Shown: positions 40,745 to 50,624 of the stretch, in pieces
How positions within the stretch are numbered: position 1 is the stretch's first letter
How the letters are laid out: every line of letters begins with the position of its first letter
From: Nothopassalora personata
Lineage: Eukaryota; Ascomycota; Dothideomycetes; Mycosphaerellales; Mycosphaerellaceae
NCBI GenBank assembly: GCA_033816765.1
Contig: CM066287.1
Coordinates: 6,014,001 to 6,078,000 of the forward strand
Length of the DNA stretch: 64,000 bases
Reading direction: 5' to 3'
Program-made: the position numbers and the translations under genes
Notes under the pieces: generated by a model
Told to the model about the DNA's origin: nothing
What the model saw: only the letters and a program-made list of their open reading frames with translations
Database searches by the model: none

Positions 40745-42101
40745 ATGCTGAAAATCCTTGCAACGATTGCTGCTTTTGCAGCTGCTGTAAGCGCTCATGG
40801 CGATCATGGCAGTGATCAGGAACCACTTCAAGGACCGCACAAGAGCTTGTGGTACAACACGCTGCCAGGCGATGGCGGAACTCAGGTGAGTACAGCTTGA
40901 GTGCGGGTTGTAGAGGACCAAGAGCTGATCGTCATCGCAGGCAGATTCCGTCTTCTCAGGCATCTCAACCTTCGGACGAATCCAGTACTCTCCCTGCCTT
41001 GCGACAGATGATGTGAAGTACGACATTGCTTTCCTCGGGGCACCATTCGACACAGGCACTTCGTACCGACCAGGAGCTCGTTTTGGTCCAAGCGGAATCA
41101 GACAGGGTAGTCGCCGCCTGAATCTCTAGTACGTACACACAAGCTTACAACGATCGTGAGGTGAGGCTCACGGAAGGTACGATTTAGCGGCGGATACAAT
41201 GTCCCACTGGATGCCAATCCGTTCAACGACTGGGCAACGGTCATCGATTGTGGTGACATTCCAGTGACATCGTCAGTATGGTGCCTCGGGTCAGCGAATC
41301 CATAACTCACACACCACCAGATACGACAACACTTGGGCTCTCCACCAGATCGAAGAAGGCCACAACAGCGTGCTCATGCGCAAGCCCGCCACAAACGCCT
41401 CCCTCCCGGGCATCTCCAAGCACGGCAAGACCCTACCTCGAGTCATCACCCTCGGCGGCGACCACACCATCACCCTCCCACTCCTCCGCAGCATAAACCG
41501 CGCCTATGGCCCCATAACCGTCATCCACTTCGACTCCCACCTCGACACCTGGCGCCCAAAAGTCTTCGGTGGCGCGCCTTCCAAGATCGCCTCCATCAAC
41601 CACGGGACCTACTTCTACCACGCCGCACAGGAGGGGCTTCTGCGTAATGACACGAACATCCACGCTGGAATCCGCACGACCCTCTCTGGCCTCAGTGACT
41701 ACGAGAACGACGGATACTGCGGCTTCCACATTGTGGAGGCGAGGGAGATTGACACGATCGGGACCGAGGGGATCATCCAGAAGATTCACGAGAGAGTGGG
41801 ACACGAGAACCCTGTGTATCTGTCGATAGACATTGACACTCTTGACCCTGCCTTCGCCCCGGCCACGGGGACGCCGGAGACCGGTGGGTGGAGTACGAGG
41901 GAGTTGAGGACGATTGTGAGGGGTTTGAAGGGGATCAATCTGGTGGCAGCGGACGTGGTTGAAGTGGCACCGGCTTATGATACGAATGCTGAGCTGACGA
42001 CTATGGCGGCCGCCGACACGCTGTATGAGGTTATGAGCTTGATGGTGCTCAACGGACCATTGAGCAAGAGTGCTGCTGTTGAGGCGAAGGAGGAGATGTG
42101 A
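40745..42101 (+). CDS. Secreted agmatinase-like ureohydrolase
   Basis: Exons 40745-40885, 40941-41128, 41188-41271 and 41321-42101 give 397 residues with consistent phases. A signal peptide (MLKILATIAAFAAAVSAHG) precedes the enzyme domain. The arginase/agmatinase manganese ligands are present: GGDHT (His186), DSHLD (Asp209, His211, Asp213) and SIDIDTLDP (Asp308, Asp310), followed by GTPETGGWS. Such enzymes release urea from agmatine or another guanidino compound. Ser210 replaces the Ala usual in DAHxD. The signal peptide implies an extracellular or vacuolar enzyme, perhaps to scavenge nitrogen; substrate is inferred. Confidence 0.92.
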
Positions 42102-42417
42102 GAAAGACAGTGCACCGGCTGTTCTATTGCAGCGAAGGCGAGTAGGACGTGAAGTTATGTACAGCAATAACATGTAGATGTCGGCACGTTGTCCGTGCAC
42201 GACGGGTCCGCAAAGAGGTCGCATGGTATGCTCCCGACTGAGACTGATGCTGGGGCCATTTCTCCGGATGAAGCGAAGCGTGCTCCCTCTTTCTAATGAT
42301 TGCGATTAGTACGCTTGCTTACACCTAATCTATCACGTTGCTCTGAAACATGAATGTCAGCTGCGGCCAGTCTTGGTTCAGTGCTGCGAGGAGGATTAGC
42401 AATGTCAATCAAAGACC
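42102..42417. other. Intergenic between convergent genes
   Basis: 316 bp between two convergent 3' ends; nothing recognised. Confidence 0.5.
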
Positions 42418-43580
42418 TCACAGGACGTGTGCCATACCATCAGCAGCAGAGGCGGTGGTGGTCGCCTCGGTCGGCGTTTGAGCGGTCTTCACATTGCCTT
42501 GCTGACTGGGGTGAAGGTAGGGCTTCAGCCCAAGGACGTTCATCGCGCGGCGAAACTTGAGGTGATCACTATCACGCAGGCCGGAAAGTACTTCTCGAGG
42601 AACAGTCACTGCTTGAGCTGCTGAATAGCAAACTGTACCGAGGTCCGTTTCCACGTCGCTGGGTACGAAGATCTTCGCTGGCACGAGATGTGGTCTCAGG
42701 GTGAGATAGCAGAGGGTAGTCTTGAGCTTGTCGTGGCTGTGGTGACGGTGGTTGAGACGGCGAGGCCATGACTCGTTGTCTTCGACCGCGATCCTCGTCT
42801 CGATGAAGTGTACGTTGAGGCCAAAGTGGCGTCGTAAGACCTGACAGTCAATTCAGACGTGTTGGGGTCGGAAGTCGAGCGAGGATCAATGCCTACCTCT
42901 GCATATTTCGCGAAGTCACCGCCTGGGTCGATCCTCTCCCTCCAGCTTTCGCAGTCATCATCATCCCATTCAATGCTTCCCCAGCCCAAGAAAACTTCGT
43001 TCATTGCTTGAAGCACCATGGAATTGCACGTGTACATGCAGCTGTCCGCGTCGAGCTTCTGCGCACAAGTCCAACAAAGCTCTGGGTCGCCGGCCCGACA
43101 GAAATTCAGGCACTTTGCGGGATCATAGTAATTGTAATCATCGCAGGACGCGCAAAAGTCTATAGGATCATCAAAGGCTTGGTCGTTGAGTGGAGACCAT
43201 ATGTCCGGCATGTGGTCCATAGGGGCACAATCTCCTTCGAAGTGGCGAAAGGCGGAAAACCATGATGGCGGGAATGGGTATTCGTGTGAATCCCACAAGT
43301 CTTGGTCAATCTGCGCTTTGGCAGCTTTGATGATCAGGGCCTCGATAAGTAGCTCAATCTCGACCGGAAGCTTGGTGATGTGCACTTTCGAGCCTTGGCC
43401 GAATCGATGGCAGAGACGAAGAGTGTTGAGCGTTGACGCCGCCTTTGCGTACGCTTCGAGAGCCTCGCCGAGCTCGTCCGGACGTACCGGTGTCGCCCTA
43501 TACGTTGTGAGTTGCTGCATGCGACACGACAAGGGACGATCTCACCATGCTACGACGGCACTGGTCGTGTTTTGTGTCAT
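42418..43580 (-). CDS. Cys-rich protein of unknown function
   Basis: Three exons on the minus strand: 43580-43546, 43497-42897 and 42840-42418, giving 352 residues. Introns of 48 and 56 nt join in phase. The model starts MTQNTTSAVVAW and continues into ATPVRPDELGEAL. A segment KLPVEIELLIEALI resembles the start of a degenerate F-box. Residues about 130-180 are Cys-rich (FCASCDDYNYY, CWTCAQKLDADSCMYTC), suggesting a zinc-binding or disulfide module. The C-terminal part has no recognisable domain and ends in a Thr/Ala-rich tail. I do not recognise the family. The long open frames and clean splice sites make it a real gene. Confidence 0.7.
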
Positions 43581-44313
43581 TGTGAAAGAGAGATGCGGCG
43601 GCCTGTGGTGTCGATCGTCTGTGGTTGTCAAGGCCTCTGAGGAGGACAACGTTGTAAGAGGAAAGGTGAGGGGGACGAAGTCGAGAGAAAGTCGCTCGCC
43701 AATTGCGCGTGCTTCAGGCACCAGTACGCGAGCAGGGTGCACGCGAAGTTTATCTTGCGAGGAAAGGACGAAGAAGCATCACCATGCAGCAGGGGTATCA
43801 TAGTCAGCAGACTACGATACTACTACCGCTTTTGTGAAAGGCGAGCAACGGGTACTTCAGCAAATCCGAGCATTGCATGGTCGGCAAGTAGTCGGTTTGA
43901 AGTCAATGACACGCGCCACTCCGTCGGTGCATTATCTGTACAGCGGTAGCGGCTATGAGCCGCATGAGGAAGGCGTCTCACCAACGGTCCTTGGCCTTGT
44001 CATCTTCTTTCGCCGACCGTCGCTTTGACTGCAGCCTCCAACAGATACCTTCACGTGACTGTGGTACTGTAGGAGGCTGGTACCGTGGGCTGTCGAGGGC
44101 TCCAAACTTCCAACTCAGCTGATCAACGAAGTCGTCTACCGTTGGACCTTCATGTCTGGATGGCGAGAGACAGATCTTGAACCATCTCTTGAGCTCGTAC
44201 GTGGTGCATATGTACACAGATGCTGCAATGAAGCAGAGTTGCTGTTGGATATCATTGCCTCAAGCTTACTCACGCCCTACTCCGATGTATCCCTTCATAT
44301 CACCATGCCGCGT
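43581..44313. other. Intergenic
   Basis: 0.73 kb between two minus-strand genes; no convincing frame or repeat. Confidence 0.5.
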
Positions 44314-44783
44314 CTATTGGTCCAATCTCGTGGGGAAGGTTCCCTTCTCTCTTTGATCATCCCAGCGCGCTGTCCATGATGCAGGGCATAGAGAGCGATA
44401 GGCAAGGTAGAACTGTACAGTATCAGTGTCCAACCCTCTTCCTTTCCTCTTCCTCTCTTTCATACCTGGCGGCAAGGCTTGAAGTCTTCGCCCCTGGCAA
44501 GAATGCACTTGTGGTAGTCGACGTAGTTCTGCCAGCAGTGCTTGGTCTGGTTCTGGTTTGGGAAGCGGGCATCGAAGCCTGGGACAGTCAGATCGTGCTC
44601 GGTTTCGTGCGATATGGCCGTGGCAGCATTTCCGATGCTTCTCGAGGGTTTCTGAGGGTGGTTAGAGGTACGTACCGGCTGCGACATATGTTAGTGGCGC
44701 TTCACTGAGCATGCGGTTTCGTGTGGCATCATACCTGTTACGAACTTGAAGGGCATGGTGACGCGCTCCTCATCGTCAGACAT
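44314..44783 (-). CDS. COX12: Cytochrome c oxidase subunit VIb
   Basis: Exons on the minus strand: 44783-44735, 44578-44466 and 44412-44314, giving 86 residues, the normal size (yeast Cox12 is 83). The twin cysteine motif is exact: Cys31-X9-Cys41 and Cys52-X10-Cys63, inside FPNQNQTKHCWQNYVDYHKC and PCRQFYLAYRSLC. The two introns are 156 and 53 nt. The protein sits on the intermembrane-space face of complex IV, is imported through the Mia40 disulfide relay and needs no cleaved presequence, consistent with the sequence. It is divergent from an NDUFA4/B12D-like gene, itself a possible complex IV subunit. Confidence 0.96.
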
Positions 44784-45041
44784 GTCGGCGGTAGTCTTTG
44801 TGGGTATTGGAGTGTACGTAGTGGTGCTTCGTCGCTGTGGTGTAGGGTATCGCCAATGAATGATGCTGTCGTTTGAAGAAGGAGCGAGCTCGTCAGCCAA
44901 CCACAGCAGGGATTACCGCACGCGGCTCTTTCCGAAGACATGTTCCCAGGTACCCTCACGTCAAGCTCGCATTGGAGCTGTCGTCAGCGACGACACACTC
45001 TCCACTCACTCTACCACCAACACTCCCATACGAGTACAAGC
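44784..45041. promoter_or_regulatory. Bidirectional promoter COX12 / NDUFA4-like
   Basis: Only 258 bp separate the two start codons, and this must include both 5' leaders. The arrangement would allow joint regulation of two respiratory genes. No individual binding site was assigned. Confidence 0.6.
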
Positions 45042-45463
45042 ATGCAGTCCACACGATTCCTCGCGGCCAACATGCTGCGCCAGCAGCCAGCCGCGCTTCT
45101 GCGCACCCGCGCCGGCCAGATGACAAGGAACTTCCAGACCAGCTCAAGGAGAATGGCAGTCCCGGTAAGCGTCGACGGCGGAGGAACATGCGTACACGCA
45201 CGTACTGACAGCTATACAGAAGGAGGAACAATCTGGTATATCAGGCCCCGCGACACGAGGACCGTTTCCAGTCACTAACAACGCCCACAGCACACACCAT
45301 CTCCCAGCGTCTGCGTACCCTCAAGAAGATTCCTCCGGAGTTGATCCCACTTGGTGTTGTCTTGGCCGCTGCCATAGGTGCCGCAATCTACAGCATAGGC
45401 CGCAAGCTTGTCGTTGACAAGACTCTGCGTTTGTCGAGGCAAGGAAAGCAGCCAGATCACTAG
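45042..45463 (+). CDS. NDUFA4/B12D-like small mitochondrial membrane protein
   Basis: Exons 45042-45164, 45220-45235 (a 16-nt microexon) and 45291-45463 give 103 residues. The first 40 residues are Arg/Gln/Ala-rich without acids, a mitochondrial presequence. The C-terminal part matches the NDUFA4/B12D (MLRQ) pattern: KKIPPELIPLGVVLAAAIGA, a single membrane helix ending AIYSIGRKL, then DKTLRLSR. NDUFA4 was first assigned to complex I and is now placed in complex IV in animals. The microexon keeps the frame and gives KEEQSAHTISQRL. The family assignment is moderate; the exon structure is well supported by phase. Confidence 0.75.
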
Positions 45464-45890
45464 ATGCGGAGAACGGGCATGGCATTGTACAAAGAGGGAG
45501 GACATGAGACTGCAGCTCACAGATCGCGCACATGCGGCGATGGTCGTAAGAGATCACGAGCTTGGCTCTCCTATGTAGTGCATCAATGGCAATGGTTATG
45601 GGCGGGTGCATTACAGTCCACGTGGAGAACGGTAGGTGAAGCCGCGTTATACTTTCGGTCTGCTTTACGCTGCGAGGATACAGACTTTTTGGATAACTGA
45701 TTCACAGCCGTTTGTGAATCTGTGAAGCATGCAGGCATACTCAATACTATCAGCGTCGCCGCTATATTAAGGCTAATGCGATGCTCAAAGACTGATTAGC
45801 CAGCAATCCTCAAAAGACAAAGTCTGTCAGCCTTGAAGGCATCTGGAAACTTGGAACAGCTACTCGATCTTTCGAATCTAACCGCAAGGC
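45464..45890. other. Intergenic
   Basis: 427 bp with no recognised feature. Confidence 0.5.
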
Positions 45891-46528
45891 ATGGCTGACT
45901 CGGAGAACGACCATCTACCAAAAATGTTCGCCAGCTCAACGACCCGCAACGACGAAGCAGCAGCTGTCACGCCAGAGACCGCCTGATACAACCTGATGGA
46001 GACGAAGGCTTCCGACCAAAAGATGCAGCCACAATTCTCGCAAAGGCACAGCTTCGCGCAGGTCCGAACCTTTACCATGTCCTTGAACTTCCTCCAGGCG
46101 TAACACGCGAAGATGTGAAAAATGCCTACCACCGCCTCATCAAGATCGTGCGGCCTCTGGCACATATCCGACCCAGCGACTGGAACATTGACGACCTCGT
46201 CGATATCAAAATGCAACGCGTCAAGGACGTCATGGACCAACACGAGCATGTCTTGGGTGTAGGAGCTCTGGAGCGGCTAAGACTTATCTGCAAGGAGGAT
46301 ATCAAAGTCCTGTATCGACGTCGCTTCCAGATTGGGGAGTGGGGAAATGGGAGTGTGTACATGGAAGACGCGCCGTTCGTTTACGGAGATCAGGGGTTCT
46401 CGCACGAAAGACATGCTGATTTGGTTGCTATTCGCAATAGCTGTAAAGCTTTGCATCTGGCTTATGCTGTCCTGATTGATGTGAATGCGAAGTTTGCATA
46501 TGATAGGCTATTGGGTTGTGACGCATGA
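45891..46528 (+). pseudogene. Degenerate J-domain protein, one-base frameshift
   Basis: ATG 45891 opens MADSENDHLPK, then the frame ends at a TGA near 45,985. From the A run at 45,920-45,924 onward another frame is open to 46,528. One additional A there would give a continuous 212-residue protein. The joined frame contains a J-like segment, LYHVLELPPGVTREDVKNAY, with helix I and II spacing of DnaJ, but the HPD tripeptide that activates Hsp70 is replaced, so it would not be a functional co-chaperone. A related gene follows at 46,873. Either a sequencing error or a young pseudogene. Confidence 0.6.
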
Positions 46529-46872
46529 GTGAGACATCTGAGCGAGGCAGAACGACAGGAACATAAGAACCTCATGTTTGTGATGGAGTCTATCTTTAAC
46601 GTTCGGGTTCTCGGCTAATGGTTTCAGGCAGCGGTCACAGAACCAAATGGCCAGTCATATATGCCATTACATTCACTGTATCTTAATCGTGCCCCGCCAC
46701 CGGGGTGAATGGAATCAGCTCTCAAATAGCTGCATACAACGCATTGTGTTATTGAAGGCAATAAACACCAATCTCACGCCGTCATGACCTTCCCATTACA
46801 AGCTGGCTTCCACAAACACTGACGTAGACCCACGAGCACCTTGCAAGTACCGTGAACACCAAACGGCACATC
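46529..46872. other. Intergenic between J-like paralogues
   Basis: 344 bp; nothing recognised. Confidence 0.5.
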
Positions 46873-47253
46873 ATGTATCCCAATCCCGTGGACGCAGACC
46901 ATGACTTGGCAACAGATCCGCACCAAACCCTCGGGGTCGCCAAAAATGCCAGACCGGCCTTGATCAAAGCGGCCTTCACAGAGCTCGCAGCCAAGTACCA
47001 CCCGATCCACTACCTCGACCCTGTCCACGCCCACAAGATCTTGCTCGACCAGTCCACAGCACTCGCATCGGCAGATCTCGCGGACTTCATCAAGGCGGCA
47101 GATCATGGTCCCACTGGCTACCTCTTTGCTGGCTGGGCAACGCCGTCAATTGAGCCAGTAAGAAGGGGACATGATGAGTGGCAGGCAATTGTGAGACGGT
47201 GGAACCGGATCCAGTGGGCTTATGAAGTGCTGAATAAGGAGGGCAGTAAGTAG
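46873..47253 (+). CDS. Degenerate J-domain-like protein
   Basis: 126 residues from the first in-frame ATG (MYPNPVDAD). Residues about 15-45 read DPHQTLGVAKNARPALIKAA followed by FTELAAKYHPIHYLDP, which follows J-domain helices I and II, with HPI in place of the HPD tripeptide. The C-terminal part ends RRWNRIQWAYEVLNKEG, comparable to the last J-domain helix (YEVL). The neighbour at 45,891 has the same layout, so the two look like diverged tandem paralogues. Loss of HPD argues against Hsp70 stimulation. Function unknown. Confidence 0.6.
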   Translation: MYPNPVDADHDLATDPHQTLGVAKNARPALIKAAFTELAAKYHPIHYLDPVHAHKILLDQSTALASADLADFIKAADHGPTGYLFAGWATPSIEPVRRGHDEWQAIVRRWNRIQWAYEVLNKEGSK

Positions 47254-47523
47254 GGCTCGGGCGTGGTCGAGTGAAGCGTATGGCAAAGAGACCTGGCCAA
47301 GTGCTCGCGGGCTGACTGTCGTGAATAGAAATACGGCTCCCTTCGGTAGCGCGGTGGGCAGATTCCGTGTTTGTGCAGATGGTGTGCCAACGTAGCTCTT
47401 TCATGTGACAGCAGCGAGCTGACCCACCCTACTCGGTTTCATCATTTAGCATCTCACCATCTCGCGACACCATCACTCAAAACGCAAATCACCGAATCAA
47501 CCAAAGCCATAGCCAGAGAATCG

Positions 47524-48285
47524 ATGCCCGAAGGTGATAGGACACATCAATGGTTATCAATTATGACGCTGACATGGCAGCCAGAAACCATGGCCGCACC
47601 CACTCTATCAGCTGCTAGCAGAGCCGCTGGTGTTACCGAACTCCTTGAGAGCATCCTTATACACCTACCACCACGCGATCTCTTGCTCACTCAACGAGTC
47701 TCGCATAAGCTCAAGGCGATCCTCGAGCGCGAACTCGCCAAGTCACCCGTCCTGACTCTAGTTGAGCTCATCTAAGCCAACCTGACGCCCCTGCCTGTAG
47801 CCCCAAACTTTTTGAAGAACCCTCGAGTCTGTGCGTACAGGACCCGTGGTCCTGCTCCCTCACCCCACGACCGCTGGCACGTTCTTATCAGGGTCGATGA
47901 TGACAGTGTCAAGTCTGCGAAGCCGAGAGGCCTCGAGTCGGGGAGGGAGCTGCTGGTTCGCAGGGAGAACACAAGACAGATAGAAGTGTGTGTGGGGCTC
48001 ATGAGTCCCTTTCTCAGCATTCATCGACATCGAAGCGTGGAAGACGTGACTAGCGAGGGGAAAGCACAAGATGACGGTGGCGTCCTATTTACGTCGCAAA
48101 ATGCCATCACCTTCAGTAACTTCGCCAGCTGGATATATTCTTTGCGAGAATGTATACCAAGCGAAGCGAGTGCGAAATGTTCTTCCGAGCGGTCATGGAC
48201 CTCGATGGCGCCGCCAAGCTGGAGGGGTGATATGCCCATGAGGAGTGGCTGTTTGAACAACAGTGAGGTAGGAAGTCGTGCCTGA
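47524..48285 (+). pseudogene. F-box-like protein, in-frame stop (copy 1)
   Basis: The frame starts MPEGDRTHQW and contains an F-box-like segment, GVTELLESILIHLPPRDLLL, followed by TQRVSHKLKAIL, typical of expanded fungal F-box families. A TAA at 47,773-47,775 interrupts it; the same frame is then open from 47,776 to 48,285 and carries LPVAPNFLKNPRV, a continuation resembling the second copy downstream. A 40-nt GT-AG intron spanning the stop would break the frame, so splicing does not rescue it. Probably a pseudogene, or a truncated F-box protein of 83 residues. Confidence 0.55.
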
Positions 48286-48524
48286 CCAGACGTGGCCAAC
48301 AGAGACTCGAGCATACACATTAGATATACGGTTCACAGGCCACGACAATAAGCTTGGCTTAGCGCACACCTTCAGCGCAGGCAAGGCACGAGGACAATAC
48401 AAACGCTTCAACTCTTTCTTGACTTCAGTTGTCTTCACCTGAGACATGCATCTTCGTAGCGCTGCCGCCACATCCGCAAGATGATAACCACAGATGCGGG
48501 AATTGGGCCAGGTAAGTCAACAAC

Positions 48525-49273
48525 ATGTTTTATAAGGCAGCGAAGCTGACCTTTGACACGGGAATCATCGCTGGCAGTCGAGCCGCCGGCATCTACGAGC
48601 TTCTTGAACAGATTCTCGACCACTTGCAGCCGAAGCAGCTCATCCTCATCAAGCGCACCAGCAAACACGTCAACAGTGTCATTGCGGGCTCATCATTTAT
48701 CGCCAAGAGGTTCATGATGCATGTAGATCAGACAGATCTGTCGGCGAGACGGATCATTTGCCTGTCAATCCCAGGCTCTTCCAGAATGCGCCGTTTGCAA
48801 GATAGGACCATTCTCAAGCAGGAGACCACCGTTGGTCTTTGCATCTCAGTATCAAAGTCCAGTGCCTGACTGCCGAAGGGCTCGCCGAAGGAATGTCGTG
48901 GAGGAAGACACTGGTCTGCAGGAAGACAACATGCCAGATCAGGGGCGCCCTTGACTGTGGCAGCCTCCACGACAACATCAAGATCTTCGAGTCATCAGAA
49001 GGGATCACGCTGGGGCACGTGGCAGCCTGGGCCTATCCGATGTGGCCGCGAGCAATCGTAGACGGCCGCAAGCTGCATCATGCTCTCGAATTCGGGCCTT
49101 TCGTGAGCACCGAAGGTAGTGTCATATGGAGCTCTTGATTTTGAAACTCGCAACGTAAGACCAGGGATGGTTGTCCTTGTCCACCATAGAAGGCTTCTGG
49201 GTGAAGAAATCGTGAAGAAGGCGCCCGAGACGCTGTACGATACGCTAAACGCTCAGTGGAACAACACGAATTC
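48525..49273 (+). pseudogene. F-box-like protein, multiply broken (copy 2)
   Basis: The first frame (from MFYKAAKLTF) has the same F-box-like start, GIYELLEQILDHLQPKQLIL, as copy 1. The expected continuation LPVNPRLFQNAPFAR is in a different frame, near 48,765-48,800, and is followed by a stop. Further parts (for example LGHVAAWAYPMWPRA and ALDFETRNVRPGM) lie in shifted frames up to about 49,270. Several frameshifts and stops make this a clear decayed paralogue. It runs up against the 3' end of GET2 on the other strand. Confidence 0.55.
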
Positions 49274-50257
49274 TCAAGCTGGTGTCGCATTTCCCGCCCA
49301 CCATGCCATGCATCCCAACACGAACACCACCACCATCACATCCGCAAAAACCGTCTGCGCTATGGTGATGTACCGGCCAGCAATGCGTATGTAGTTCGCA
49401 TAGGGTTGAGGAATCATGCCGCTGTTTACTATACTCGCAAGCATGCCTCCACTCTGCATCTGTCCCTTCTCCATGAAATACCTCGTGCTCTGCAGTACAA
49501 GTTCCGCTGATGCGAAGATGATGAACAGTCGCGGTCCGAATCCGTATCCTGCCTCCTGGGTGTACAAATTCTCACTGCGTGCCAGCTTGCTTCCGTTAAA
49601 AGTCGAGGTAAGGCAAATGTAGGAGGCGAGGACGAAGGAGAAGATGGCATGAACGATGCGCCACATGTATGCTGAGCCAGTCGCTGGTTCCTTGACGTCG
49701 TCTGCTTTCTGTCCGCTGAGCATGTTCGCAAGCATCGGCGGTAGTTCCGGGGGCTTCGAGTTGGGATCGTTCGGGTCTCCTCCACCTTGTCCCATCATGC
49801 TCATCATCTGCTGCATCATCTTCGCCATGGGATCTCCCTCTTGTCCGCCTTGCCCACCTTGCTCCTGTTGCATCCGTAGCATAGCTGCCGCGAGTGGATC
49901 GTCTGAGGCATTCGCTGGTGTCCGTCGTGCCGAGGGCGTGTTCGCGAAGCTGGAACCTTGGCTGATGTCGACTTCGTCTGGATCGTCCACAACAGTCACC
50001 TTTTGTGGTGCAGCAGCTGCAGACGGGTTAGTCTGGACCTCATTGTCTGCGGAGCACTGTTGTCTGATCTTACGGCCTCCGAGGACTTCCTCAGGCGGTG
50101 CGACACCACCATTGAGAGCCTTAATCCTGTTGAGTCTGTCCTCTCCCTGCTCTGCCATCTTTTTCTGTCGCTTCTCACGGCGCTCTCGAGCTTGTCGCTG
50201 CACCGCCGATTCACCTGCTGGGCCAGCCGCACCGGTGGTTGTTGCAGCGTCTGCCAT
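49274..50257 (-). CDS. GET2: GET complex receptor subunit GET2
   Basis: 327 residues from the ATG of MADAATTTG; the frame is open upstream without need. The N-terminal basic motif RERREKRQKK (24-33) is the Get3-binding element of Get2. A long hydrophilic linker rich in Gly, Gln and Met (MMQQMMSMMGQGGG) precedes three membrane segments in the C-terminal third, near IVHAIFSFVLASYIC, LFIIFASAELVL and VFADVMVVVFVLGCM. This is the Get2/CAMLG layout: an ER-membrane receptor for tail-anchored protein insertion together with Get1. It is divergent from the 2H phosphoesterase gene. Confidence 0.85.
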   Translation of the reverse strand: MADAATTTGAAGPAGESAVQRQARERREKRQKKMAEQGEDRLNRIKALNGGVAPPEEVLGGRKIRQQCSADNEVQTNPSAAAAPQKVTVVDDPDEVDISQGSSFANTPSARRTPANASDDPLAAAMLRMQQEQGGQGGQEGDPMAKMMQQMMSMMGQGGGDPNDPNSKPPELPPMLANMLSGQKADDVKEPATGSAYMWRIVHAIFSFVLASYICLTSTFNGSKLARSENLYTQEAGYGFGPRLFIIFASAELVLQSTRYFMEKGQMQSGGMLASIVNSGMIPQPYANYIRIAGRYITIAQTVFADVMVVVFVLGCMAWWAGNATPA

Positions 50258-50624
50258 GTCGTATGAATGTTGTGTTTGCCACGGCGCATGGGACTGTTGT
50301 TGTCGTAAAGTGGGACATGAGCTTCCAAAAGTTACACAATGACGTGGAGTGCACATGGAAGCTGCGCACGTGGCTTGTGCGGCATTCACCTTCTCAATTC
50401 CAACCTCGTCCTTGTAATTCATCCATCGACGACAGAGGTTGGACAGAAGCGCCACAAGACTACTGACTGTCCATCAGCTTGTGGTCCTCGTGAGACGCAA
50501 GTATGGGTCACATTTCTTGAAAGCCTAGTGCGGTGTCTCCTCGCGCTCGATTATATATGAAGAGGGTACTGCTTCAATGTAGGCAATACCATCCATATAT
50601 AAATTTATATTCAGTGCAACTGTC
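50258..50624. promoter_or_regulatory. Divergent promoter GET2 / 2H phosphoesterase
   Basis: 367 bp between divergent start codons. A TATATAAATTTATAT-type AT-rich stretch near 50,595-50,610 lies just upstream of the plus-strand gene and may serve as a TATA element. Confidence 0.45.

Noticed and set aside
47764..47803. GT-AG intron of 40 nt that would remove the stop in the first F-box-like copy
   Set aside because: Too short, and it shifts the downstream frame into a stop.
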